From an uncultured Collinsella sp. (lineage in GTDB: Bacteria; Actinomycetota; Coriobacteriia; Coriobacteriales; Coriobacteriaceae), in contig UQNU01000007.1 in NCBI GenBank assembly GCA_900542555.1, positions 1 to 52,425 on the forward strand: 52,425 bases of DNA, in the 5' to 3' direction. How positions within the stretch are numbered: position 1 is the first letter of the stretch; each line of letters begins with the position of its first letter. The translations under genes and the position numbers were made by a program. Positions 42,025-51,500 of this stretch are shown one piece after another. The notes under the pieces were generated by a model that was not told the origin of the DNA, did not search any database, and worked only from the letters and a program-made list of their open reading frames with translations.

Positions 42025-42963
42025 CTAGTCGCGCAGCTCGCGGCCGGTGATCTCGAGGAACACGTCGTTGAGGGTCGGCGGCTCGCTCCACACGCGGCCG
42101 AGCGCAACGTCGGCAGCGCGCAGCGTGTCGAGGATGTCCACCAGGTTGTGCGGGCTCGCCTCGCAGGTGCAGACGAGTTCGCCGCCGGACAGCTCGACGC
42201 TAAGCACGTGCTCAAGGGCGCGCAGCCGCTCGATCGTGGCGGCCTCGACGGCGCCGACCTCGACGGTCACGCGCTCGCCCATCTGAATCATGCGCTTGAG
42301 CTCGTCGTTGGTGCCCTGCGCCAGCACGCGCCCGCCGTCCATGATCATGATGCGACTGCAAATCTGCTCGACTTCCTCCATGTAATGGCTGGTATACACC
42401 ACTGTGGCGCCCTCGTCGCGCAGGCGGCAGATGCCCTCCAGGATGGCGTTGCGGCTCTGCGGGTCGACCGCCACCGTGGGCTCGTCGAAGAAGATGAGCT
42501 CGGGCTTGTGCGCGATGCCGCAGGCGATGTTGAGCCGGCGCGCCAGGCCGCCCGAGAGCTTGCCGGGGCGGAACTTGGTAAAGTCGCCCAGGCCAACAAA
42601 GTCGATCGCCTCGTCCACCAGCGCACGGCGGCGCTTGCGGTCGCTAACGTAAAGGCTGCAGAAATAGTCGATGTTCTCGCGCACGGTGAGCTCGTCGAAT
42701 ACCGCCACCTGTTGCGGCACCACGCCGATGCGGCGCTTGAGGTCGTAGCGGGCGGGCGTCATGGGCTCGCCGAACAGCTCGATGGTGCCTTTGTCGTAGG
42801 CAAGCAGCTGCAGAATACAGTTGATGGACGTGGTCTTGCCCGAGCCGTTGGGGCCCAGCAGGCCAAAGATCTCGCCGGGGGCGATGCTCAGGTTAAAGTG
42901 GTCGAGCGCGATAAGGTCGTCGTAGCGCTTGACGAGGTTTTCGACGTGGACGATGTCTGTCAT
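42025..42963 (-). CDS. ABC-2 transporter ATP-binding protein
   Basis: A 312-residue DrrA/NatA-type ATPase. Walker A is LGPNGSGKTTSINC, the signature LSGGLARRLNIAC, Walker B LIFFDEPTVAVD and the H-loop VYTSHYMEE. The C-terminal 90 residues form the regulatory extension usual in drug-export ATPases. ATG 42963 is chosen because GGAAGGG precedes it and the family begins there; the 22-residue upstream extension is unlikely. It is the first gene of a three-gene operon with the two permeases. Confidence 0.95.
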   Translation of the reverse strand: MTDIVHVENLVKRYDDLIALDHFNLSIAPGEIFGLLGPNGSGKTTSINCILQLLAYDKGTIELFGEPMTPARYDLKRRIGVVPQQVAVFDELTVRENIDYFCSLYVSDRKRRRALVDEAIDFVGLGDFTKFRPGKLSGGLARRLNIACGIAHKPELIFFDEPTVAVDPQSRNAILEGICRLRDEGATVVYTSHYMEEVEQICSRIMIMDGGRVLAQGTNDELKRMIQMGERVTVEVGAVEAATIERLRALEHVLSVELSGGELVCTCEASPHNLVDILDTLRAADVALGRVWSEPPTLNDVFLEITGRELRD

Positions 42964-43162
42964 GAGGCGGCCCTTCCGTTGATTGCGGCCCGGTACGATT
43001 GCATCATCGCAGGAGCCGCCGGCACGCACCAGTGAGCTTTGTCACGAGTGCGAGGGGGCGGAGGCGAAACCCCCGCTCGCGCGAGCGATCGATGCCGCTT
43101 TGCCGCGCGGGAGGAATGTCACGGTTGCCCCGGGCGGCGCCTCCCCCGCGCGCAGCATCGCG

Positions 43163-43174
43163 TACAATACCCGT
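43163..43174 (+). promoter_or_regulatory. -10 element of a likely leaderless kinase transcript
   Basis: TACAAT at 43163-43168 lies 6 bases before ATG 43175, so transcription would begin at or next to the start codon. No Shine-Dalgarno sequence lies upstream, consistent with leaderless translation. Confidence 0.5.
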
Positions 43175-44320
43175 ATGAACAGGCTTTTCGACAAATCGAT
43201 TGTGCTGGCGTGCTGCATTGCGGCCGCCATGGGTCTTGCTGTGGACGCTCGCCTGGTCGCGGCGTTTTGCCTTGGCGTTATTGCCACTTCGCTGGCCGAG
43301 GTCGCACAGGAAGAACGCATGCGCCGCACAAGCGAGGCCGCGAGCTTCGTCTACATCATCGCGGCTGTCTTCGTGCCGCCGTTTGTGCCGTTTGCGCCTC
43401 TCGCCCTCTATGACATCGCGCGGCGGGTGCGCCGCGAGCACGCCTGGGTCGCGCTGGGCATTGGCGTCGCCTTTGTCTTTGCGCTCGTCGCGGACCTTCG
43501 CGCCGACGCGCTCACCGCCCGAACGCTTCTGCTGACCGCCATCCTTTCGGTTGCCGCCACCTTGTTATCGCTACGTACCGCCCAGCTAGAGCGCGAGCAG
43601 CAGCGCATGCGCCGTATCCGCGACGAGCTGCAAGAACGAGCTCTGGCGCTGGAGGCGCGCAACCGCGATCTTGCCGACCGCCAGGACTACGAAGTCGAGC
43701 TCGCGACGCTCGCCGAACGCGCCCGCATCGCGCGCGAGATCCACGATAACGTGGGCCACCAGCTCACGCGCGCCTCACTGCAGGCCGAAGCCCTGCGTGT
43801 GGTTCACGCCGACGAGCCCGGCGTCGCCGCCGATTTCGCCGACGTCAAACGCACGGTTGACGAGGCGCTCCAGCTTGTGCGCACCAGCGTCCACGCGCTC
43901 AACGACAACGCCGTCGACCTTTCCGTGCAGTTCGAACGTATTGTTGAAGGCGCGCGCTCGGACGGCGGCCCGCAGATTGAGCTTGAAGTTATGACCGAAC
44001 ATGCGCCCGCAAACGTCGCGAACTGCTTTGCGGCGGTCCTGCGCGAGGCGCTCTCCAACACCATGCGCCACGCTTGCGCCCACGCTGTCACTGTACGATG
44101 CATGGAGCATCCGTCGTTTTACCAGCTCATCGTTACCGACGATGGCGTGGGCGGGGTCCAAGCAAGCGGCCGCGGCGCCGCGGAGGGTATGGGGCTCGCC
44201 TCCATGCGCGAGCGCATCGAGGCGCTTGGCGGCACCTTCACCGCCGGCCCGCGCGCCGGCGCCGGCGGCTGGCGCGTGTTTGCCACCGTTCCCAAACAGC
44301 AAGGAGATGAGGGCCGATGA
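43175..44320 (+). CDS. Sensor histidine kinase (LiaS/DesK-like)
   Basis: A 381-residue kinase. The first 140 residues contain five or six membrane helices with almost no extracytoplasmic domain (intramembrane-sensing type). A coiled coil rich in Arg/Glu (about 140-175) leads to HisKA_3 with the phospho-acceptor histidine in ARIAREIHDNVGHQLTRASL. The ATPase domain has the N box LREALSNTMRHACAHA and a G box near EGMGLASMRERIEALGG. ATG 43175 is chosen because upstream codons (from 42983) look non-coding and a -10 lies directly before it. It overlaps the regulator gene by 4 bases (ATGA). Confidence 0.92.
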   Translation: MNRLFDKSIVLACCIAAAMGLAVDARLVAAFCLGVIATSLAEVAQEERMRRTSEAASFVYIIAAVFVPPFVPFAPLALYDIARRVRREHAWVALGIGVAFVFALVADLRADALTARTLLLTAILSVAATLLSLRTAQLEREQQRMRRIRDELQERALALEARNRDLADRQDYEVELATLAERARIAREIHDNVGHQLTRASLQAEALRVVHADEPGVAADFADVKRTVDEALQLVRTSVHALNDNAVDLSVQFERIVEGARSDGGPQIELEVMTEHAPANVANCFAAVLREALSNTMRHACAHAVTVRCMEHPSFYQLIVTDDGVGGVQASGRGAAEGMGLASMRERIEALGGTFTAGPRAGAGGWRVFATVPKQQGDEGR

Positions 44321-44946
44321 GGCTCATCGTTGTCGATGACGACCGCTTGGTGGTCGATTCGCTCAAGATTATCTTGGGCGCCCAGCCGCAGATAGAGGTG
44401 GTGGGCACCGGCGCCAATGGCGACGATGCGGTGGCGCTCTACGCCGAGCACGCACCCGATATTGCACTGCTCGACATTCAGATGCCGGGGCGCGACGGCC
44501 TTTCGGCGGCACGCGAGATCCTTGAGCACGACCCTGCGGCGCGCGTGGTGTTTCTGACGACGTTTTCGGATGACGAATACATTGTGTCGGCACTCAAGCT
44601 GGGCGTCCGCGGCTACCTGATCAAAACCGATGTCGCCGCCATTCCTCCGGCGTTTGCCCAGGTCATGGACGGCAAACGCGTGCTCGAGGGTAAGGCAATC
44701 GAGGACATCGATTTTGACGGAACGGGCGTCGAGGCGGGCACGCCTCGCCGGCCCGCGGCCTTTGCCAGCCTGACCGACCGCGAGTTCGAAGTCGCCGAGC
44801 TTATCGCCCGCGGCCTCGACAACAAGGAGATTGCCGCCACCGCTTATATGGGCGAAGGCACCGTACGCAACCACATCAGCTCGATCCTTGCAAAGATGGG
44901 TCTGCGCAACCGCACGCAGATCGCCATCGCCTACCTGCGAGGGTAA
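44317..44946 (+). CDS. LuxR-family response regulator
   Basis: A 209-residue NarL-family regulator. Its receiver domain has VVDDDR at the N-terminus, phospho-acceptor aspartate in ALLDIQMPGRDGL (about residue 53), the Thr in VFLTTF and the Lys in YLIKTD. A LuxR DNA-binding domain follows (LTDREFEVAELIARGLDNKE, EGTVRNHISSILAKMGLRN). It is translationally coupled to its kinase. Linkage to the divergent ABC-2 exporter suggests control of that operon, as in antibiotic- or lipid-responsive systems. Confidence 0.94.
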   Translation: MRLIVVDDDRLVVDSLKIILGAQPQIEVVGTGANGDDAVALYAEHAPDIALLDIQMPGRDGLSAAREILEHDPAARVVFLTTFSDDEYIVSALKLGVRGYLIKTDVAAIPPAFAQVMDGKRVLEGKAIEDIDFDGTGVEAGTPRRPAAFASLTDREFEVAELIARGLDNKEIAATAYMGEGTVRNHISSILAKMGLRNRTQIAIAYLRG

Positions 44947-45006
44947 TTTCCCAACGGCCAAGCACTCCCACATAGCAAAATAGCTGCTACCGATTTAATG
45001 CCATTT

Positions 45007-45160
45007 CAAAACTATGCCGGTTTATTACGACGAATCGCCCACCATCGACCACGGCAAATTGCGCGCTTGCAAAACCGCAGGTAGACCGCTTGCAGTATTT
45101 AGAAAAATGCAGTCATGATCGGGAATGTCGAATTTATCGTAGTAAACCGACATAGTTTTG
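45007..45160. repeat. Inverted-repeat element (family E), 29-bp ends
   Basis: Left end 45007-45035 begins CAAAACTATGCCGGTTTATT; right end 45132-45160 is its inverse with four transitions (25 of 29 match). The 154-base unit has no coding capacity and sits just after the response-regulator gene. Confidence 0.7.
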
Positions 45161-45252
45161 TTCGGGCGGCCCTGCACGAGCGCCTCCGCAAGCCTCGCGG
45201 GACCAAAATGATCCGTTTTCTTCCGCCCGCGGAGATCGGCTGACGGCGCCCG

Positions 45253-45410
45253 CCACGAAATGGGCCCATATACTACGTTTGCCCCGATACCCCTGAATAT
45301 ACCTTCGTTTTGAACAAAACCGCAGGCGTTCTACCTGCGGTTTTGTTTTCGCGTTTTTTGGCATGGTTAGGGGTAAGGGGCTAAACGTAGTAGATGGGCC
45401 GATTTCGTGG
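45253..45410. repeat. Inverted-repeat element (family F) enclosing a terminator
   Basis: Left arm 45253-45292 contains CCCATATACTACGTTT; right arm 45370-45410 is its imperfect inverse (AAACGTAGTAGATGGG). Between them is a 13-bp hairpin, ACAAAACCGCAGG/CCTGCGGTTTTGT (45314-45346), followed by T-rich sequence. Confidence 0.75.
45314..45350 (+). terminator. Hairpin with T-rich tail inside element F
   Basis: ACAAAACCGCAGG/CCTGCGGTTTTGT stem, 7-base loop, followed by TTTCGCGTTTTTTG. It could end transcripts from the two-component operon, although it lies about 370 bases after its stop. Confidence 0.65.
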
Positions 45411-45430
45411 CACCCCCGGCGCACAAAAGC

Positions 45431-45465
45431 GCCGCCACGGAGGAGGGAGATACCTCCGTGGCGGC
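45431..45465 (-). terminator. Distal terminator of the surface-protein gene
   Basis: GCCGCCACGGAGG/CCTCCGTGGCGGC, a 13-bp perfect stem with a 9-base loop, followed on the minus strand by GCTTTTGTG. It is the better of two hairpins after the surface-protein stop. Confidence 0.75.
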
Positions 45466-45505
45466 TGGGGTGGGGGCGGGGGCTGTGTTCTGGCTCCCCG
45501 CCAGC

Positions 45506-45531
45506 CGCCCGGGGCCTTTTGGCCCCGGGCG
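45506..45531 (-). terminator. Proximal GC hairpin after the surface-protein gene
   Basis: CGCCCGGGGCC/GGCCCCGGGCG around a 4-base loop, 13 bases after the stop, without a T tract. With the next hairpin it forms a tandem terminator. Confidence 0.65.
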
Positions 45532-45543
45532 CTACCAGCGTGC

Positions 45544-48500
45544 CTAGCGCTTACGGATACCCCAGACCAGAGCTCCGACGCCGGCCATGGCGATGACGAA
45601 TGCCATGAGCAGTGCGGCGGCCTGCTGGTCACCCGTGGTGGGCAGGAAACCCTTGACCGTCTTGACGATGTTCGTCACGGTCTTGGGCGTGCCGGGATCA
45701 GGCGTCGGCACGGGCGTCTCGGGCTTCTTGTACGTGTTGTTGAACACGATACCCTCGACGCTCTTGTCGCCCTTGGTAAAGGCGACATTCGCCTTGAGGT
45801 TGCCCTCGCCGTCATCGGCCACGTTGACGGTCGCGGTAAAGACGGACTTGTCGTAGGTCATACCGGCCTCGTCGCCCTTGACCTCGCTGATGGTGTAGAC
45901 GTACGTACCGGGCTCGTCGTACTCGAACTTGTCGAAGTTGATCTTGCCGTCGGCATCGTTGGTGACAGTGGACTCGATGTCCTCGCCAACGAGCTTAAAG
46001 CTAAACTCGTCCTTCTTGAGCTCGCGTCCCTCGAGCACCTTGATGGCACCGATGGAGACCTGCGTGGGCATGGCATGATACTTGTTGGTAAAGCCAGCCG
46101 ACTCGGTGGTTCCCTCGAGCTTGTGCGTCGCGGCCAGCGTACCGTCACCGTTGTCGGAGACGGTGGCCACGACGGTGTAGGTCGTGCCGTCATAGGCGAC
46201 ACCCTTGTACAGGCCGAGCGCGTTGGGGCAAGCCTCGCGCAGCGTGTACGTGTGCGCACCGGGCGCCTCGTAGCGGATCGAGCTCAGCGTAACGTTGCCG
46301 TTGGCGTCATTGGTGCCGCTAGCGACAACCACGCCGTCCTCGAGCAGCTCAAACGTGAACTCGTCGGCTGCAAGGTCACGTCCGGTCAGACGCTTGACCG
46401 TCTTGACCTGATCGGTCACGGAAGAGTCGGTGGGCGTCACGCCATAGGTGTTGGTGAACGTGAAGTCCGCACCGTCGTCGCCTTCGCGCTTGACGCTCAG
46501 ATGCCCGGCACCGTCGTCAGTCACGGTATAGGAAACCTTGCGTGTAGCGTTGGCGTCGTTGGTCACGCCAAGGGCGCTACCGGACTCGGCCACCGTGTAG
46601 GTAAAGGTGTGCGAGCGCGGAGCAGTGGGGGCTGCGGGATCGGACACGTCGTTGGACTCATCGGTCTCGGCAGCGTCGGCGTCAACCTCGGCCTCACCGG
46701 CGTTGGCTTCGGCGTCGCTCGATGCGTCATCAGAAGCATCGGTCGTCACGCCCAGAGCGCGGTTGAGGTCCTCGAGCGTAAAGTGGATCTTGCCAAAGTC
46801 CACGTTGCCGACCTCGTCGTTGGTTGCGGTCGCGCGCTCGGGCATCGGGGCGCCCGCTTCGTCGGCAGTCACGGTAAAGGTGAACTTGCCCGTGATGTCG
46901 GCCGGGGTCAGGCCCTCGGCAGCCTGGAGCTTCTTGGTGCCGGCGAGCGCAGCGTCAACGGCATCGGCGCCGTAGACGTTCTCGAACAAGGGCTCGACGC
47001 CACCGTAGTCGACCGTTGCCGTCAGGGTGCCGTCGCCGTTGTCGACGACGATGACCTTAAAGCCAAAGTACCACGTTGTAGCGGAAACGCCATTCGGCAG
47101 CCCGTTTATAGCTTCGTAGGCAATGTAGTTAATGGTCCAAACGAGCTTACCGTCCTTGTCAGTGCGATGGGCAAGCCCTGCCGCCTCAAGATTAGCAAGC
47201 ATCTTGGTGTCGTAGTGCAGCGCATCAAAGCTCACATGCCCGCCGATATTGGGCTTGAGGTTTTCGTAACCCACAAGCTCACCCTGATAGGCAATGCCGA
47301 ACCAGAACTCGCCGTCAACCATCGGGCGACCGGTCAGGGTCTTGGCGGCAACGACCTGAGCAGCGGTGCCACCAGGCGTGTTAGTCGTCGCACTATAGCT
47401 ATTGACGAACGGGACCACGGCGCTCTCGACCGCAGCCGCGCCGGTCTTGTACTCGGTCACCAGCGTGCCCTCGGGACCGCCGGAGACGGTCGTCGTGGCG
47501 GTGAGCGTGCCGGCGCCGTCATCGGCAATGGCGATCGTCACGGCGCGCTCGGCGTCATCGTAGGTGTAACCGGGCTTGCCGTCGTTCTTCTCGGACACGG
47601 TGTACGCAAAGGTCTTGCCGGCGTCAGCCTGCGTGAACTTGACCTCATGGCCCGCCAGAATGTCAATCAGACCGACCGTTGCCTCTGCCGTCGCAGGGGA
47701 CTTGAAGTTGTTGGCGCCGGGCAGCAGGCCGAGCGCCTTGGCCGAAGCCTCGTCGGCGGGCGTCACGGTAAAGGTGAACAGGCCCTCGGTCATGGGACGT
47801 CCGGAGAGGCTCTTGCTGAGCTTGAGGCCGCCGGCCGCGGCGTAGTCGAGCTCGGAGCGGTACGTGTTGGTGAAGCGGCCGTTTTCCTTCTTGGTGACGC
47901 TGGCGAGCAGCTTGCCCTCGCCGTCCTCAGTCACGATTACTTCAGCGGTCGCAACATGCCCGTCATACGTCATGCCGGCCGCGTTGCCCGCGTTCTCGCG
48001 GATCTCGTACTTGTAGGTTCCGGCAGCCGTGTAGCGAATCTTGCCGAACTTGATGGCGGCGATGCCGTCCTTCGCGTCCTTCTTGCTCACGGTCACGGTC
48101 GCGGGGTCGGGCAGCGGGGTGCCCTCGGCGGCGGTAATGGTAAAGCTGAACTCGTCGGAGTCCGTCCAAGCGCGACCATCGACAGCCTTGCTCAGGCCAA
48201 AGTCGAGCTCTGCATCGAGCGGGGTCACGCTATAGGTGTTCTTGAACTCGGCAGGCTCGTCGCCCTTCAGGACGTGCTTTGCTTCGAGAGTGCCGTCGCC
48301 GTTGTCGGTGATGGTGGTCTCGATGGTGAACTTGGCGTCGCTGTAAGTGACGCCCTTGCTGGTGGTTCCGCCCTTGACCTCGCGCAGCGTGTAGGTGTGC
48401 GCTCCGGCCTTGTCGTACTTCACGGGGCTCATCGTAATCGTGCCGTCGGCGGCGTTTTTGCCGGTGGCGACGACATCGTTACCCTCGACGAGCTCGAAGG

Positions 48501-51500
48501 AGAACTCGCCCTCCTTGAGGTCGCGGCCGTCCAGGACCTTGGTCGCGGTGATCTGGTCGGTGACGCTGGACTCGCCAGGATTCGGCTTGTAGCTGTTGCT
48601 GAACTTCGCCTCGTCGTCGCCCTTCAGCTCATGCTTTGCCACGAGCTCGCCCCTACCGTTGTCGGTGATGGTCGTCTCGATGGTGTAGGTCTTACCGTCG
48701 TAAGTGATGCCATTGCCGGCGTCGCTCGGGACCTCGCGCAGCGTGTAGGCGTGCTTGCCAGCAGCAGTGTACTCGATGGGGCTCATCGTGATCTTGCCTT
48801 CGGCATTGTTGGTGCCGGTGGCGACGACCTCGTCGCCCTCGACGAGCTCGAAGGAGAACTCGCCCTCCTTGAGGTCGCGGCCGTCCAGAACCTTGGTCGC
48901 GGTGATCTGGTCGGTGACGCTGGAGCTAGACGGCGTCAGGTTGTAGGAATTCTTAAACTCGGCGGTCTCGGCGCCCTGCAGCTTGTGCGCAGCGCCGAGC
49001 GTACCGTCACCGTTGTCGGTGATGGTGGTCACGATGGTATAGGTCTTGCCGTCGTAGGAGATGCCGTTGCTGGTGGTTCCGCCGTTGACCTCGCGCAGCG
49101 TATAGGTGTGCTCGCCAGCAGCGGTGTACTCGATGCCAGTCATCGTAATCTTGCCGCGAGCGTCGTTGGTGCCGATAGCGACGACATCGTTACCCTCGAC
49201 GAGCTCGAAGGAGAACTCGCCGGCCTTGAGGTCGCGCCCGTCCAGGGACTTGGTCGCGGTGATCTGGTCGGTGACGCTGAAGCTCTCGGGGGTCAGATTG
49301 TAAGCGTTCTTGAACTCGATGCTCTTAACGCCCTCGGCGCCCTTCAGCTCATGCGTAGCCACAAGCTCGCCCTTGCCGTTGTCGGCAATGGTCGTCACGA
49401 TGGTGTAGACCGCGTTGTCATAGTCAATACCACCGGCGTCGCCTGCAACCTCATGCAGCGTGTAGGTGTGCTGACCGATCTCGGTGTACTTGATGGGCTT
49501 GAACGTAACGTTGCCCTCGGCGTCATTCTCAACGGTCTCGATAAGCTCAGAGTCCCCGCCCTTAACCTCGCGCAGCTCAAAGCTGAACTCGCCGGCTGTA
49601 AGGTCGCGCCCGGTCAGGACCTTGGCTACGGCAATCTGACTGGTAACACTGGACTCAACAGGATTCGTGGTGTAGGTGTTCTCGAACTTGGCCTTGCCCG
49701 AGGTCACCTCCACGGCAGCGCTGAGCTTACCCTTCTTGTTGGGCGTTACCGTCACGGTAATCTCCGCAACGTTTCCGCTGTAGGTGATGCCGTCGACCGT
49801 GGTCCCGGCGTTCTTTTCGCTGACTTTGTAGACATACGTGCCGGGCTCGGTGTAGGTGATCTCACCGAAGCCGATGGCCGTGTTGTCCTTGGTCACGGTC
49901 GCGGTCGCGGATGTGGGCATCGGGGCGTCATTCTCGGATGTCGCGGAGAGTTCAAACTTAAACTCGTCCGCATCCGTCCAGGCGCGGCCCTCGAGCACCT
50001 TGGTCAGACCAAAACTGGCCTTGGTATCCACCGTTGCCGGCGTCATGTTGTACTTATAGCTGATCTTGCCGTTGTTGCCCAGGTAGGAATTGACATGCGT
50101 CGCGGTCGCCTTGGATGACGTGTCATTCCACCTGGGATTGAGCACGTCGGACGCGGTGCCGGTCGCGTTGGGATTCTTGTCGGTATGAAGTTCGTCAATA
50201 AATGCCAGGCGTGCGGTTCCGGCGCTAAACGACAGGTTTCCGCTCTCGTCGGCAACCACGGCGTCCGCAAACTGTGCAGCATGCCTGCCGGCAAACTCGA
50301 TGACGGTGATGCCGTGGTCGAGCTTGCGGCTGGCGTCCGCTATCTCAAACTCATCCTGGTAGTAATAAAGGCGGTCGCTCGCCAACTGCTCCTTCGCGGG
50401 CTGCGTGCAGGCGGGATCCGTGTAAATGGGCGTCTGCTTCTGGAAGAAGTAGTACCGGTTGGTGGCGGCGGGCTTAAAGTTGGCGATCGTGTCGCCCAGG
50501 TCCGGATCACCACTCCACTTGTTGGCATAGAAGGCAACAGACTTGGAGCCCTGCTCGTCGATCGCATTCTCGTCGATATACTTCTTCAGCGCTTCATCAG
50601 GGGTGAACAGGTTTTCGCGCGCGATAGCCTTGACGCTCGAAGCATACTTCACGCGGATGGGATCGACATCGTTGACCGTAAGCGTGCCCTTGGTCTCGTC
50701 AACGTCAAAGTTGCGCAGCGGGATCAACGACGCGGGGATCTTGACCTCTACAATATCGCCCTGCTGGGGGCCGCCCGCCGCGGCGCGCTGGACGGTAATG
50801 ACCAGGTTCGCGGCTTCGCCGGCAAAGGCGTAGGCATCGACATTGCCCGTGGTGGACTTTACCGGATCGACAAACGTCGTGCCGTTGTATTCGACTTCGG
50901 TAAAGTTGTCGACCTGCATATAGTCGCCCAGCTCGTCGGTAAACGTGATGTAGCCGGACTTATTGGCGTAGCCGTCATGGGTTTCGGTCGGGTAGCCAAC
51001 AACCTCGGTGATGCTCTCGGAGATATCCTTGAAGATATCCTCGAGCTCCTTGGCGTTCTTCGCCGACTTGTAGTAATTGGCATTTTCTGCACGCGCACCG
51101 AAGTTGATGGTCCATTCGCCCCAGTAAGAAATACTGGACGAGGCCGCAGGATAGTTGCTCGACACGGCGTGCATGAACTTATTCTCGTTAATCGTACTGG
51201 AGGCCGTGGGGTCGGCGCTGGGATTCGCGCCGCTAAAAATGCCAATGGTGTAAATGACGGTGCCGTCTTTCTTCATGCTATTCGCCTTGTTGATGGCGCC
51301 ATTGGCAACCGAGGGCTCAAAGCTGCTGTAGCTCGTGGGCGAACCATCGGTAAAGAACAGGACAACCTTCTTGGCGTCCGCTCGGCCAGAAATGTCCTTG
51401 GCAAGATCCATGCCATAGTCGGCACGTGTGGCGCCGGCAGGTGAAATGGAGCTGACCGTACTCTTGAGGCTGTTTACGCCATCGCCCAAGCAAGGCGTCG

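Larger units (their letters stand above)
44947..45543. other. Repeat-rich intergenic region, no gene
   Basis: About 600 bases without a credible gene, made largely of two inverted-repeat elements (45007-45160 and 45253-45410), a degenerate direct copy shared with 52278-52370, and the terminators of the surface-protein gene. Confidence 0.75.

Noticed and set aside
48240..49300. Regularly spaced repeats as a possible CRISPR array
   Set aside because: The units are about 354 bases long, in frame, and encode pilin domains.
45394..50118. A plus-strand open frame of about 1574 codons
   Set aside because: It is fully antisense to the repetitive adhesin gene, has no domain signal and arises from GC-rich codon bias; the minus frame has signal peptide, VWA, pilin domains and LPTTG.
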